NCBI GenBank assembly: GCA_002350855.1
Contig: DEFM01000024.1
Location: 82,415-146,414, forward strand
From: Prevotellaceae bacterium UBA2852
GTDB taxonomy: Bacteria; Bacteroidota; Bacteroidia; Bacteroidales; Bacteroidaceae
Direction: 5' to 3'
DNA length: 64,000 nucleotides
Shown here piece by piece: positions 1-9,676 of the stretch. Positions within the stretch are counted from its first letter, which is position 1. The number at the start of each line of letters is the position of its first letter. The position numbers and the translations under genes were made by a program. Below the pieces are notes generated by a model, which worked only from the letters and a program-made list of their open reading frames with translations, was not told the origin of the DNA and made no database searches.

Positions 1-27
1 AATTTATAGAACCTACCTTTAACTATT

Positions 28-894
28 TCAATCGCCAATGGCACGGGAACGTGCGGAAGGGGTGAGACGTAGACCGTTTGGCTCAATGGTAATGAGCTGA
101 CGCTTATAGAGATCGCCTACGGCACGCTTGAAGGTTTTCTTCGAAACCTGGAATGTGGCGTAAATGTCGTCGGGATCGCTTTTGTCGTGAAGCGGACAGA
201 AACCGTCGGGACTTTGAAGCATACAGTCGAGCAGTTCGTCGCTGAAATTGGCAATAAGCTCACGACCTTGAAGGTTTTGAAGGGCAAGGTCGATCTTGCC
301 GTCCGGACGAATCTGCTTGATAAAGGCCTTGAGTCGTTGACCTATGTCAAGAGGCTGGAAGATGTCGTTGTTGAAGATAAGTCCTGGATAACGGTTCTCC
401 ACTATCACCTTCATGCCCATATCGGTACGAGCCTGAGTGATTACCTCCACCGCATCGCCTTCCTTGAAAGGAGGTGTTTCCTCGGATAGGAACTTGTCGA
501 TTTTCGAAGAAGCAACAATGCGATAAGTGACACGGTCGATATAGCAATAAACCAGATAGGACTTTCCTACTTCCATCCTCCGTTTCTGCTCAGGGAACGG
601 ACAAAAGAGGTCTTTCATCAAGCCCCAGTCGAGAAAGGCTCCGTATTGGTTCACCCATTTCACTTCCAGAAACGCGAACTGCCCCACTTCAACAAGCGGA
701 GTTTCTGTTGTAGCAACAAGACGTTCCTCATTGTCAAGATAGAGGAATACATCGACTGTGTCGCCAATCTTTGTGCCTTTTGGAATATAACGGGAAGGCA
801 ACAGCACGTCGCCCACTTCGCCTGCATCGAGATAGACTCCGAAGTCTACTTCCCGAAGCACCTGCATCTGATTTCGTTTACCAAGCTGTATCAT
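28..894 (-). CDS. S1-domain RNA-binding protein, CvfB/YitL-like
   Basis: A 288-residue protein built like the CvfB family: tandem S1-type OB folds followed by a C-terminal winged helix. The N-terminal stretch 'VYLDAGEVGDVLLPSRY' and the C-terminal 'FQVSKKTFKRAVGDLYK' are typical of the family, and the length is normal. CvfB proteins bind RNA and affect virulence-factor expression in Firmicutes; the role in Bacteroidota is not established. The start at 894 gives a complete first OB fold; an internal Met at residue 10 is a less likely alternative. The mRNA leader is unusual because a G/C-rich hairpin repeat ends about 7 bases before the ATG. The gene lies downstream of lolD on the same strand, with 121 bases between them. 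Confidence 0.85.
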   Translation of the reverse strand: MIQLGKRNQMQVLREVDFGVYLDAGEVGDVLLPSRYIPKGTKIGDTVDVFLYLDNEERLVATTETPLVEVGQFAFLEVKWVNQYGAFLDWGLMKDLFCPFPEQKRRMEVGKSYLVYCYIDRVTYRIVASSKIDKFLSEETPPFKEGDAVEVITQARTDMGMKVIVENRYPGLIFNNDIFQPLDIGQRLKAFIKQIRPDGKIDLALQNLQGRELIANFSDELLDCMLQSPDGFCPLHDKSDPDDIYATFQVSKKTFKRAVGDLYKRQLITIEPNGLRLTPSARSRAIGD

Positions 895-900
895 AATAAA

Positions 901-934
901 AGACCCTCCCCCAGCCCCTCCCAGGGGAGGGGAG
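901..934 (-). repeat. G/C-rich border element, 5' copy before the CvfB-like gene
   Basis: Read on the gene strand, this is CCCCTCCC, a short turn, GGGAGGGG, then GGGGG and GGGTCT, followed by a T-rich stretch and the ATG. It forms a hairpin, and the G half fits a G-quadruplex pattern (GGG-A-GGGG-CT-GGGGG-A-GGG). It is one of at least 14 copies in the window. Confidence 0.85.
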
Positions 935-1015
935 TTGTATGATTATGTTGTTATGTTTATTACTTAATATGCTTCAAAAATTGTTTCTTATACCATCTAT
1001 ATCATTGAGAGGGAT

Positions 1016-1711
1016 TTAGTGAGTGTCTGTCTCCCCTCCCCCTTGGGGGAGTTGGAGGGGGTCTTCTATCTCCCCGTCTCTTAGATGGATAGTTCTATCG
1101 GTGGTGGCAGCAAGTTGTTCGTCATGAGTGACAATAACGAAAGTCTGTCCCATCTTGTCGCGGAGATCGAAGAAAAGCTGGTGAAGCTCCTGTTTGTTCT
1201 GAGTGTCAAGACTGCCTGAGGGTTCATCAGCAAGGATAACGGATGGATTGTTCATCAACGCACGTGCAACAGCCACACGTTGCTTTTCTCCTCCTGAAAG
1301 TTCGCTTGGCTTGTGGTCGGCACGAGGCGTGAGATTCAAGAAATCAAGCAATTCTGCGGCTCGTTTATACGCTGCACGCTTAGAGCCTCCACCTATGAGT
1401 GCCGGAATCATAACATTCTCTACTGCAGTGAATTCGGGCAGCAACTGGTGGAACTGAAAAACGAATCCAAGATGTTTGTTGCGGAAATGCGCAAGGTCGT
1501 TATTGCTCATCCGACTGACATCTTTATCGTTTATCACAATGCTGCCGCGGTCTGCATTGTCGAGAGTTCCCATAATCTGCAGCAACGTGGTTTTACCTGC
1601 GCCGCTCGGACCGACGATGCTCACAATCTCCCCTCGCTCAATGTCGAGGTCTATGCCTTTAAGCACTTTGAGTGAGCCAAACGATTTTTCTATATTACGT
1701 AAATGAATCAT
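1016..1711 (-). CDS. lolD: ABC transporter ATP-binding protein, LolD-like
   Basis: A 231-residue ABC ATPase. Walker A is 'GPSGAGKTT', the signature is 'LSGGEKQR', Walker B is 'VILADEPSG' and the H-loop is 'VTHD'. The MacB/LolD subclass is suggested by the Q-loop region '[18 protein letters not shown]'. LolD powers release of lipoproteins from the inner membrane by LolC/E; no permease is adjacent, so the partner is unknown. The last 16 or so residues (from '[11 protein letters not shown]') are encoded by a G/C-rich repeat rather than by family sequence, so the C-terminus has probably been replaced or extended. It lies 7 bases downstream of the antiporter gene and is probably co-transcribed with it. 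Confidence 0.85.
   Translation of the reverse strand: MIHLRNIEKSFGSLKVLKGIDLDIERGEIVSIVGPSGAGKTTLLQIMGTLDNADRGSIVINDKDVSRMSNNDLAHFRNKHLGFVFQFHQLLPEFTAVENVMIPALIGGGSKRAAYKRAAELLDFLNLTPRADHKPSELSGGEKQRVAVARALMNNPSVILADEPSGSLDTQNKQELHQLFFDLRDKMGQTFVIVTHDEQLAATTDRTIHLRDGEIEDPLQLPQGGGETDTH
1031..1064 (-). repeat. G/C-rich border element, 3' copy inside the lolD end
   Basis: On the mRNA strand it reads GACCCCCTCC, then CTCCCCCAAGGGGGAGGGGAG. It encodes the last in-frame codons of lolD before TAA. The GACCC end faces the gene, as in all other copies. Confidence 0.8.
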
Positions 1712-1718
1712 AAGTCTT

Positions 1719-3902
1719 CTATCCTATCTTACCTATCCACTTAGAAAGCCAACGGTTTACACCAGAAGCCACATGGTCAGACTGTATATGAGGATTGATG
1801 AAAGTTGAAGCATTGGAATTTGCTTCTCCTTGTTCTGGGTAAATAATCATGAGGTTCTTGTCGGTGAAATACTGACGAAGCATAAACTGCATCTTTGCCA
1901 TTCGCCGCTCGTAACTGATAGCACCGTGACGCGCTGTCACAAGCACGAAGAGGTGGTCATGGTTGAGGTTAACTGCGAACTCCTCAAGTGAGGCGTCATT
2001 GTCAAACGCTGAGTATTCATCACGGATAAGCGGATGGTATGTCGAAAGATAACCGCGGATTATCTCTGCCGTCTCCTCTGTGGCATGGAAACAGATACGG
2101 CAGCCCAGTTCAACAGCCATTCTCGAAATACGTTCCAGCCAACGAGTGAATCCTGCCTCGAACTGCGCACGTTCTGGCACTGCAACCACAATGCGACGCA
2201 ACGTGTTGATTGGAACGAGGAGATTTACTATGATAATCTGTCGTTCGAGCGTATTTACAAGTCCTGGGGCAAATCGCCCAAGCATAGAATCGTTGGGGGA
2301 TGTGCGGTGGTGAAGTCCGATAATTATTTCACTGGCATCATTCTCCCGGAATGCATGAACCACTCCGTTGACGAAGTTAACTGCCAAGCGACTCTGCGTC
2401 TGCACCTTAACATCGGCTGCGGCACAGAGACGTTCTGCTTCCTGCAGACAATCCTTACTCTGGACCCTGAGCAAACCTGTAGGATCATCATCATTAACCA
2501 CATTGAGGAATATCAGTCCGCGGTTGAGGTTGGTATTTCGCATAATTAATGCGGTATGCACAAGCATCTCAATCTTTGACGGCTCGTTAATCGGTACAAG
2601 AATCTTCTCGTCATCATTGAGCGGACGCTGGTCGCGATCAACACTGCGTTTCTCCTCTATCTTGAGTGAGCGAGCAGCCTGGTCGGTTGCTATAGAAGAA
2701 ATAATACAGGAAATGAGTATCATCACAACCACACCATCGAGAACGGCATTGTCCATAAGCGGAACACCAGGACTTACTTCCAGACGCCTTCCCACCATCA
2801 CCATGGCCAGCGCTCCGGCAGCATGTGCCTCTGTCAGACCAAACATCATAAGCCCGCTGGCACGGCTGAGTTTGAAAATACGGCGTGAAAGAACTGCAGC
2901 AATGTATTTGGACAGAGTGCCTGCAATCACTATGATTGCCACAACCTCCACTGCTTTAGGGCTGGTGAAGAGGGGTGTCAGGTTAACAAGCATTCCCACA
3001 CCAATAAGGAAATAAGGGATGAAAATGGCGTTGCCCACAAATTCAAGACGCATCATCAGCGGAGTAGTACGTGGAATGTAGCGATTTGCCACAAGTCCTG
3101 CAAGAAACGCACCAAGTATGCCTTCTATTCCACAAGCCTCAGCAACTGCTCCCGCAAGGAACACCATTGCCAGCACAAAAGTAAACAACATGACCTGGTC
3201 GGTGTACTTTCGCAGGAACCAGCGTATGATTCTCGGGAAGAAAATGAAAATCACAGAAAAGAAGATGGCGAACTTCACTGTAAACCACAGCCAGAACTGA
3301 AGTCCGGTATCTCCGCTATGAATACCAGCAAGACCGGCTATAGTAAGCAACGCAAGAAGCAAAGCCACCATTGTGGCAGCCACGCTTATCACCACGCTGT
3401 TGTTACGAGCCAGTCCATAGCGCCCTACAATAGGATAAGCTACGAGGGTGTGTGAAGCAAAAATACATGCAAGCAACACTGACGCCGCTACAGAATAACT
3501 GAGCACATAAAGACCTGCCAACAATCCGAATACAAACGGAATGAGTGCGGTCAGAACACCAAAAGTCAGTCCCTGGCGCTGATTCTGCTTCAGTCCGGCA
3601 AGATCCATTTCCAGACCTGCCAGAAACATGATATAGTAGATACCAACCTGTCCGAAGAGTTGAAAACTATCATCTCGTTCCAGGATATTAAGTCCATTCT
3701 CCCCCACCAACACACCTGCGAGTATCATTCCAATAAGATGTGGAATGCGCAGACGGTTAAAAATCATCGGGGCAAAAAGGATGATGGAAAGCACGATAAA
3801 AAAAACCCACACATGATTGGTTATGGGTAGATTTCCAAACAAATCGCTAATAGAATTAAGCTGGAATAAAGGTGTTATTATCGTTGCGGTCATTGAGTCC
3901 AT
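1719..3902 (-). CDS. cation:proton antiporter (CPA2/KefB-like) with C-terminal UspA-like region
   Basis: A 727-residue inner-membrane protein. Residues from about 30 to 410 hold some twelve hydrophobic segments typical of Na+/H+ exchanger (CPA2) proteins, including '[17 protein letters not shown]' and '[12 protein letters not shown]'. The soluble C-terminal half (about 430-727) resembles two universal-stress-protein-like domains ('[20 protein letters not shown]' and '[17 protein letters not shown]'), an arrangement known in bacterial CPA2 antiporters. It probably exchanges monovalent cations for protons; the ion cannot be read from sequence. It is the first gene of an operon with lolD. A -7 box lies at 3940-3947 on this strand. 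Confidence 0.85.
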   Translation of the reverse strand: MDSMTATIITPLFQLNSISDLFGNLPITNHVWVFFIVLSIILFAPMIFNRLRIPHLIGMILAGVLVGENGLNILERDDSFQLFGQVGIYYIMFLAGLEMDLAGLKQNQRQGLTFGVLTALIPFVFGLLAGLYVLSYSVAASVLLACIFASHTLVAYPIVGRYGLARNNSVVISVAATMVALLLALLTIAGLAGIHSGDTGLQFWLWFTVKFAIFFSVIFIFFPRIIRWFLRKYTDQVMLFTFVLAMVFLAGAVAEACGIEGILGAFLAGLVANRYIPRTTPLMMRLEFVGNAIFIPYFLIGVGMLVNLTPLFTSPKAVEVVAIIVIAGTLSKYIAAVLSRRIFKLSRASGLMMFGLTEAHAAGALAMVMVGRRLEVSPGVPLMDNAVLDGVVVMILISCIISSIATDQAARSLKIEEKRSVDRDQRPLNDDEKILVPINEPSKIEMLVHTALIMRNTNLNRGLIFLNVVNDDDPTGLLRVQSKDCLQEAERLCAAADVKVQTQSRLAVNFVNGVVHAFRENDASEIIIGLHHRTSPNDSMLGRFAPGLVNTLERQIIIVNLLVPINTLRRIVVAVPERAQFEAGFTRWLERISRMAVELGCRICFHATEETAEIIRGYLSTYHPLIRDEYSAFDNDASLEEFAVNLNHDHLFVLVTARHGAISYERRMAKMQFMLRQYFTDKNLMIIYPEQGEANSNASTFINPHIQSDHVASGVNRWLSKWIGKIG

Positions 3903-3939
3903 AGTTTTAATTGAAAGGCATTCTGCATCAAATGCGCTG

Positions 3940-3947
3940 CAAAGTTA
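3940..3947 (-). promoter_or_regulatory. -7 box for the antiporter-lolD operon
   Basis: TAACTTTG on the minus strand matches the Bacteroidota TAnnTTTG -7 element. It lies 38 bases before the antiporter start codon. No convincing -33 box was found. Confidence 0.6.
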
Positions 3948-4020
3948 GTGCTTTTTCAAGAAAAGTGAAGTCAAAAAGCCTAAAAATGTAACAAATTATC
4001 ATTATTTGAAGAAAAATACG

Positions 4021-4028
4021 TAACTTTG
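4021..4028 (+). promoter_or_regulatory. -7 box for asd
   Basis: TAACTTTG matches TAnnTTTG and lies 53 bases before the asd start. An upstream TTTG at 4005-4008 is too close for the usual -33 spacing of about 19 bases. Confidence 0.6.
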
Positions 4029-4081
4029 CACCGCAAAAAGCAAATAATCAAACCACAAAATAAATAATTTAGACACAGGTT

Positions 4082-5098
4082 ATGAAAGTAGCAATTGTTG
4101 GTGCAAGCGGCGCAGTGGGTCAGGAATTCCTGCGTGTGCTCGATGAGAGAAATTTCCCTATTGATGAACTCGTACTGTTTGGCAGCACACGAAGCGCAGG
4201 TCGAAAATACACCTTCCGCGGTAAGGAATACGAAGTACAACTCCTCAAGCATGGTGACGACTTCAAAGGCGTTGACATCGCCTTCACATCTGCCGGAGCA
4301 GGTACATCAAAGGAATTTGCTGAAGACATCACCCGTTACGGAGCCGTGATGATTGACAATTCTAGCGCTTTCCGTATGGATGAGGATGTACCACTCGTAG
4401 TACCTGAGTGCAATGCCGAAGACGCTCTTGTTCGTCCACGCGGCATCATCGCAAACCCTAACTGCACAACTATCATGATGGTAGTGGTACTGCAGCCTAT
4501 TGAGAAGATGAGCCACATCGAACGCATTCACGTAGCAAGCTATCAGAGTGCATCAGGTGCCGGTGCAGCAGCTATGGCTGAACTCCAGCAGCAATATAAA
4601 GAATTGTGTGAGGGCAAGGAGCCTACTGTGGAGAAGTTTGCTTACCAGTTGGCATACAATGTCATCCCTCAGATTGATGTCTTCCAAGACAATGGTTACA
4701 CCAAGGAAGAGATGAAGATGTTCAACGAGACACGCAAGATTATGCATACCGATGCTCGTTGCTCTGCAATGTGCGTTCGCATCAGTTCACTCCGTGCACA
4801 CAGTGAGGCTGTATGGATTGAGACAAAAGACGCCCTTACTCCAGAACAAGTTCGTGCAGCTCTTGAGAAGGCTCCAGGCGTAACTGTCGTTGACGATCCT
4901 GCTAACAAGAAGTATCCTATGCCTCTGTACACCGCAGGCAAGGACGATGTTTACGTAGGTCGCATCCGCAAGGACCTCGCTAACGAGAACGGCATCACTC
5001 TCTGGCTCTCAGGCGACCAGATTAAGAAAGGTGCAGCACTCAACGCGGTACAAATCGCTGAATACCTGGTTCAGCAAGGGGAATTCAAAACTTGTTAA
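4082..5098 (+). CDS. asd: aspartate-semialdehyde dehydrogenase
   Basis: A 338-residue enzyme that reduces aspartyl phosphate to aspartate semialdehyde with NADPH, the branch point to lysine/diaminopimelate, threonine and methionine. The N-terminal Rossmann motif is '[15 protein letters not shown]', and the catalytic cysteine lies in 'NPNCTTI' near residue 132. The length is normal for the family. It stands alone between its own promoter and the convergent hflX gene, with only 24 bases between the two stop codons and no obvious terminator. Confidence 0.95.
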   Translation: MKVAIVGASGAVGQEFLRVLDERNFPIDELVLFGSTRSAGRKYTFRGKEYEVQLLKHGDDFKGVDIAFTSAGAGTSKEFAEDITRYGAVMIDNSSAFRMDEDVPLVVPECNAEDALVRPRGIIANPNCTTIMMVVVLQPIEKMSHIERIHVASYQSASGAGAAAMAELQQQYKELCEGKEPTVEKFAYQLAYNVIPQIDVFQDNGYTKEEMKMFNETRKIMHTDARCSAMCVRISSLRAHSEAVWIETKDALTPEQVRAALEKAPGVTVVDDPANKKYPMPLYTAGKDDVYVGRIRKDLANENGITLWLSGDQIKKGAALNAVQIAEYLVQQGEFKTC

Positions 5099-5122
5099 TG
5101 AAATTTCCAAGACATTAGATTT

Positions 5123-6418
5123 CTATTCTTCCTCAGTATAAGTCTGATAAAGAAAATCATTGTAAGGGTACTTCTGAACATGAAGTGCCCTTACTCTGTT
5201 ATAGAGCAGTTGTTTCAATTCAACGATATTGGTACGTTCACGTGCAGAAATAAAGAAGCAGTCTTCACCAAGTCGTGCCATCCAAGTCTGCATAAGCTCT
5301 TCAAGAGTGATGTTCTCACGTGTCTTCGGAGTAAGGTCATCCTCATCCTTTGGAACCCATGTGTAAGCATCAATTTTGTTGAAAACAATGATGCTCGGAG
5401 TCTCAGCACAACCAAGATCAGCAAGTGTTTTCTCCACAACCTTAATCTGTTCCTCAAAGTCGGGATGGGATATATCGACGATATGAACCAAAAGATCTGC
5501 CTCGCGCACTTCATCAAGAGTCGACTTAAATGAATCGATAAGATCGGTAGGAAGTTTGCGTATAAATCCCACGGTATCGGAAAGCAGGAACGGCAGGTTG
5601 TCAATAATTACCTTGCGCACAGTAGTGTCAAGGGTCGCAAAGAGTTTGTTCTCAGCAAACACATCGCTTTTGGAAAGCAGGTTCATAAGTGTGGACTTGC
5701 CAACATTGGTGTAACCCACAAGTGCTACACGTATGAGACGCCCACGGTTTTTGCGCTGAGTTGATTTCTGAGTGTCTATATCTGCCAAACGCTGTTTAAG
5801 CAAAGCCATACGATTACGTATGATTCGCTGGTCCATTTCAAGCTGTGTTTCTCCCGGTCCGCGCAAGCCCACACTTCCTCCTCGCTGGCGTTCAAGGTGA
5901 GTCCACAGACGGGTGAGGCGCGGAAGCATATACTTATATTGTGCAAGTTCAACCTGTGTCTTTGCTGCTGCAGTCTGAGCACGCATGGCAAAGATATCAA
6001 GAATGAGCGAAGTACGGTCGAGGATTTTTACCTGCAACTCCTTTTCTATATTACGGATTTGCTTGGCGGTCAATTCATCGTCAAAAATCACCATGCCGAC
6101 AAGCTCGGGCAAATTCTCAACCTGAGATATGTCAAAGCCTTGCTCCAGTGCTGCATCAATGGCTGCATCACGTGCTTCCTCTTGCTGTTTGATATAGTCG
6201 CGAATCTCCTGCAACTTTCCCGTTCCTATATAGGTCACGCTGCTCGGTCCAGTCACTCGCTGAGTGAAACGGCGAACAACCTTGGCACCAGCGGTTTCTG
6301 CAAGGAACTCCAACTCGTCAAGGTATTCATTAGTCTTTCGTTCATTCTGCTGTGGAGTGATGATTCCCACAATGACAGCAGTCTCAACTTTTGCTTCTGT
6401 AATGACAAATTCTTTCAT
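5123..6418 (-). CDS. hflX: GTPase HflX
   Basis: A ribosome-associated GTPase of 431 residues that splits stalled 70S ribosomes in other bacteria. The N-terminal HflX domain is followed by a coiled region with 'RQRGGSVGLRGPGETQLEM', a family hallmark. The G domain has Walker A 'GYTNVGKST', G3 'DTVG' and G4 'NKID'. The start at 6418 (MKEFVITEAK) is preferred: the open frame continues upstream but crosses the -7 box at 6438-6445, so the upstream part cannot be in this transcript. Confidence 0.93.
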   Translation of the reverse strand: MKEFVITEAKVETAVIVGIITPQQNERKTNEYLDELEFLAETAGAKVVRRFTQRVTGPSSVTYIGTGKLQEIRDYIKQQEEARDAAIDAALEQGFDISQVENLPELVGMVIFDDELTAKQIRNIEKELQVKILDRTSLILDIFAMRAQTAAAKTQVELAQYKYMLPRLTRLWTHLERQRGGSVGLRGPGETQLEMDQRIIRNRMALLKQRLADIDTQKSTQRKNRGRLIRVALVGYTNVGKSTLMNLLSKSDVFAENKLFATLDTTVRKVIIDNLPFLLSDTVGFIRKLPTDLIDSFKSTLDEVREADLLVHIVDISHPDFEEQIKVVEKTLADLGCAETPSIIVFNKIDAYTWVPKDEDDLTPKTRENITLEELMQTWMARLGEDCFFISARERTNIVELKQLLYNRVRALHVQKYPYNDFLYQTYTEEE

Positions 6419-6437
6419 TCTAACTGTGTTTTGACTG

Positions 6438-6445
6438 CAAATATA
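6438..6445 (-). promoter_or_regulatory. -7 box for hflX
   Basis: TATATTTG on the minus strand matches TAnnTTTG and lies 20 bases before the chosen hflX start. This implies a very short leader and settles the start choice. Confidence 0.6.
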
Positions 6446-6467
6446 CGAATTATAAATTATTAATTTG

Positions 6468-6475
6468 TAAATTTG
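6468..6475 (+). promoter_or_regulatory. -7 box for the protease operon
   Basis: TAAATTTG matches TAnnTTTG and lies 24 bases before the ATG at 6500. It is back to back with the hflX promoter. Confidence 0.6.
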
Positions 6476-6499
6476 CAGACTAAACAAAAGAACAAATAT

Positions 6500-8194
6500 A
6501 TGAAAAGACTTATATTGACTGTGTTTGCAGCAGCAACTCTATTTGTGGGCAACGCACAGGACAACAAGGAAGATCACTCATTCAGCGTAGCAAAGAACTT
6601 AGATGTGTTCAATGCCATTTACCGCGCACTTGACCTTTACTATGTGGACACTCTGGAAGCAAATAAAGTAATAAAGGTCAGTATCGATGCCATGTTGGAG
6701 TCTCTTGATCCCTATACCGAATACTATGCCGACGAGGATATGGGTGACTTAAAGATGCTTACCACAGGTAAATACGGCGGTATAGGTGCTTTAATACGCA
6801 TGCGCAAGGACTCTACAGTCATCATTGGTGAGCCATACGCAGGAATGCCTGCGGCTGAAGTTGGACTAAAAGTGGGAGATGTGCTCCGTAAAATCGATGA
6901 AACAGACCTCAAGGGAAAGACTGTGAGCCAAGTGAGCGACATGCTGAGAGGCGAACCAGGAACTACATTCGTGCTTAGAGTTCAACGTCCCGGTGAGAAA
7001 AAGACACGTGACTTCAAAATCACCCGACGTAACATTAAAATTGCCTCCATGCCCTACTATGGCATACTTCCCGAAGGAGAAATCACACGTTCAGGGGTAG
7101 AACGTCCAAAGGTTGGCTACATCAGTCTCACACAATTCACAGAAGACTGTTCGGGTGAAGTACGTAAGGCTGTGATTTCACTTAAGGAGCAAGGAGCTAC
7201 AGCTTTGGTTCTGGACTTGCGCGGCAATGGTGGAGGACTGCTCAGCGAAGCCGTAAAAATTGTAAACCTCTTTGTTCCAAGAGGCTTAACCATAGTTGAG
7301 ACTCGTGGCAAGCTTGAAGCAGCAAACAGCACATACACCACAACCAACGAGCCTCTCGACACAACCATCCCTATTTGCGTATTAGTGAACGGCAACACTG
7401 CATCAGCTGCAGAAATCGTAAGCGGTGCCCTGCAAGACCTTGACCGCGCTGTCATCGTTGGCAGCAGGACTTATGGCAAGGGACTGGTGCAGTCGCCTCG
7501 AGAACTGCCTTACAACGGCAACCTCAAGCTGACCACATCGAAATACTATATTCCCAGTGGACGATGCATCCAGGCTATTAATTACAAGAACCGTCGCGAA
7601 CTGGGCAACGACGGACGTGTTCCCGATTCACTGACCAATGTGTTCCACACAGCTGGAGGTCGTGAAGTGCGCGATGGAGGCGGCATCAAACCCGACATCG
7701 AGGTGCACCGTGACACAATGGCTAACGTTGTATTCTACCTCTCTAACGACGATGTGCTTGTAGACTGGGGAACACGTTATGCACAAAAACATGCAACACT
7801 TCCCCCAATCTCTCAGTTTAGCATTACCGACGCTGATTTCGAAGAACTGAAAAAGATGGCTCACGAAAGTGATTTCAAATACGACCGATTATCGGAAAAA
7901 CGCCTTGAAGACTTAAAGAAGATGATGGTGTTTGAGGGATATTTCGACGATGCAGAAGATGAGTTCAACGCTCTCTCCAAGAAACTCGAACATAACATGG
8001 ATCGTGACTTCGACCGCTTCAGCACCGAAATACGCAAACTGATGGCTCAGGAAGTAGTTAAGAGATATTACTTCCAAGCTGGAGCCACAGAGGAATCACT
8101 TAAAGGCGACATAGATATTGAGAAAGCTTACAGCATTCTTTCAAATGAACAGGAATACAACAAAATTTTAGGTAAAGATGCGCAAAGCCACTAA
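6500..8194 (+). CDS. S41-family C-terminal processing peptidase
   Basis: A periplasmic or envelope serine protease of 564 residues. A signal peptide (MKRLILTVFAAATLFVGNAQ) is followed by a tail-protease N-terminal region. A PDZ domain comes next ('GGIGALIRMRKD' to 'GLKVGDVLRKID'), then the S41 core with the catalytic Ser in 'GNTASAAEIVSG' and the Lys in 'GSRTYGKGLVQ'. The start at 6500 is chosen because the signal peptide begins there; an in-frame TTG at 6473 overlaps the -7 box. The end overlaps the next small gene by 17 bases, suggesting translational coupling. Confidence 0.92.
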   Translation: MKRLILTVFAAATLFVGNAQDNKEDHSFSVAKNLDVFNAIYRALDLYYVDTLEANKVIKVSIDAMLESLDPYTEYYADEDMGDLKMLTTGKYGGIGALIRMRKDSTVIIGEPYAGMPAAEVGLKVGDVLRKIDETDLKGKTVSQVSDMLRGEPGTTFVLRVQRPGEKKTRDFKITRRNIKIASMPYYGILPEGEITRSGVERPKVGYISLTQFTEDCSGEVRKAVISLKEQGATALVLDLRGNGGGLLSEAVKIVNLFVPRGLTIVETRGKLEAANSTYTTTNEPLDTTIPICVLVNGNTASAAEIVSGALQDLDRAVIVGSRTYGKGLVQSPRELPYNGNLKLTTSKYYIPSGRCIQAINYKNRRELGNDGRVPDSLTNVFHTAGGREVRDGGGIKPDIEVHRDTMANVVFYLSNDDVLVDWGTRYAQKHATLPPISQFSITDADFEELKKMAHESDFKYDRLSEKRLEDLKKMMVFEGYFDDAEDEFNALSKKLEHNMDRDFDRFSTEIRKLMAQEVVKRYYFQAGATEESLKGDIDIEKAYSILSNEQEYNKILGKDAQSH

Positions 8195-8351
8195 ATTCAA
8201 CCGACAAATGATGTGGGGTATGCTGGCAATGGCAGCAGTACTCCTAATTGTCGTCTTCGGCATCATGTACTATGCCTTGCAAAACGTAGACAACAAAAAG
8301 TCTGCATCCGACCAGTCAATTAACCAAGACACCATCACCGTAATAATTTGA
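8178..8351 (+). CDS. small membrane protein, 57 residues
   Basis: Starts ATG CGC AAA GCC and ends TGA, giving 57 residues. A basic N-terminus (MRKATKFNRQ) is followed by one hydrophobic segment (about residues 12-33, 'MLAMAAVLLIVVFGIMYYAL') and a polar C-terminus ending TITVII. It overlaps the end of the protease gene by 17 bases and stops 2 bases before the next start, so the three genes look like one coupled operon. I do not recognise the family. A partner or anchor for the protease is inference only. Confidence 0.65.
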   Translation: MRKATKFNRQMMWGMLAMAAVLLIVVFGIMYYALQNVDNKKSASDQSINQDTITVII

Positions 8352-8353
8352 AA

Positions 8354-9589
8354 ATGAATAATAAGCACATGAAATCAACCCTACGACTGATAATAATGTT
8401 TGTCACACTGGCAACAGCATCAAATGTCTGTGCACAGAAATGGAAATACGACTTTATCGTACCTGACAAAGGCAATTTCCGACAAGCCATCAATGCTGCG
8501 AACACAAGAGCCGACAAAAGCAAACGTTTCCGCATATTTGTCCGTTCTAGCAATTACCGTCTGCTGGGCGACGGCAATATCGTCACCATACTCACAGCCC
8601 CTAACACCAGTATCATTGGAGAACAGGCTCAGAACACTCAGGTTGAATCATGTCCGAGAGAAGAAGGTATAGATAAAACCAGCACTCTTTTCCTCAATGG
8701 TGCAGACAGCACTTATCTGCAGGATCTTGAACTGTGGTGCAACTATCGCAACGACGCCAATGCCTATGCCAATCACGCTGTAACGCTCAACGAGAAACAC
8801 TGCAAAGGCAATATACTGAAGAATATGAGTCTGCTCGGTACACAGAATACTTATTACACCAACGACGGCGGAACAACTTACGTGGAAGACTGCAAAATTG
8901 CAGGTACTGTGGATTTTATCTGTGGCGGAGGAACTGTTTACTTCAATCATTGTGACTTGAAATTCGTTGCACGTGGCGACAGCAGTAAACACAACATAAT
9001 CTGTGCTCCCTCCACAGAAGCCGGTTCAACATACGGTTATATATTCAGCGACTGCTATATCGACGGACCTAAGCACCAGAACGGGAAGTATTATCTTGGC
9101 AGACCTTGGAACAACGCTCCACGTGCCACATTCCTCAACTGCTGCATGAACATTGCACCAACTGAAGAAGGATGGGCAAACGGTACTACGCCGGCTCGTT
9201 TTGCTGAATTTGAATGTACAAACGGACTTTTTGAACTCCTCAACACCGACAAACGGCGCACCACCTTATCATCACCGGTATTATCTGCAGATGAGGCAGA
9301 GAAATACACCATTGCGAACGTCTTTCCTAATTGGAATCCACAGGCCAAGACACAACAGGTGCCACCACCAGTCTTACGTATTAGCGGTAATGAAATCTCT
9401 TGGGAAGACAATCCTGACGCCGGATGCTATGCAGTGCTCCGCGACCGTATCATCGTAGCATTCGTCACAGAACCACACTACACTGTTCCAACTGGCACAC
9501 ACGAAGGCTCATGTTTCTCTGTGCGCTGTGCCAACCAGATGGGCGGTCTCGGTCTGCGTAGTGCAGAAGTCGTCTATAGCAAACATTAG
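8354..9589 (+). CDS. pectinesterase-like secreted protein
   Basis: About 411 residues with a signal peptide ending near 'SNVCAQ'. The central part is a right-handed beta-helix of the pectin methylesterase family (Pfam Pectinesterase), shown by 'GTVDFICGGGTVYF' and 'YYLGRPWNNAPRATFLNC'. The nucleophile Asp (VDFI) and the Arg (GRPW) are kept. The general-acid Asp of the usual QDTLY is Asn here (QNTYY), and the Gln of the usual QAVAL is His (NHAVTL). The enzyme may therefore be altered or inactive on methyl pectin. Residues about 310-411 form an extra C-terminal domain. Starts at 8354 and 8369 are both possible. It lies in an operon with a processing protease rather than in a polysaccharide-utilisation locus. 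Confidence 0.8.
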   Translation: MNNKHMKSTLRLIIMFVTLATASNVCAQKWKYDFIVPDKGNFRQAINAANTRADKSKRFRIFVRSSNYRLLGDGNIVTILTAPNTSIIGEQAQNTQVESCPREEGIDKTSTLFLNGADSTYLQDLELWCNYRNDANAYANHAVTLNEKHCKGNILKNMSLLGTQNTYYTNDGGTTYVEDCKIAGTVDFICGGGTVYFNHCDLKFVARGDSSKHNIICAPSTEAGSTYGYIFSDCYIDGPKHQNGKYYLGRPWNNAPRATFLNCCMNIAPTEEGWANGTTPARFAEFECTNGLFELLNTDKRRTTLSSPVLSADEAEKYTIANVFPNWNPQAKTQQVPPPVLRISGNEISWEDNPDAGCYAVLRDRIIVAFVTEPHYTVPTGTHEGSCFSVRCANQMGGLGLRSAEVVYSKH

Positions 9590-9619
9590 TCAACAGAGGT
9601 ATACCACCTACAAAAACAA

Positions 9620-9659
9620 AAAAGGGATTCTAAGGAAAAAGTTCCATAGAATCCCTTTT
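9620..9659. terminator. bidirectional terminator
   Basis: A 13-base perfect inverted repeat (AAAAGGGATTCTA and its complement) with an A-run on the left and a T-run on the right. It lies between the convergent pectinesterase-like and Sel1-repeat genes. Confidence 0.85.
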
Positions 9660-9676
9660 GTTGTTAACACTATTGT

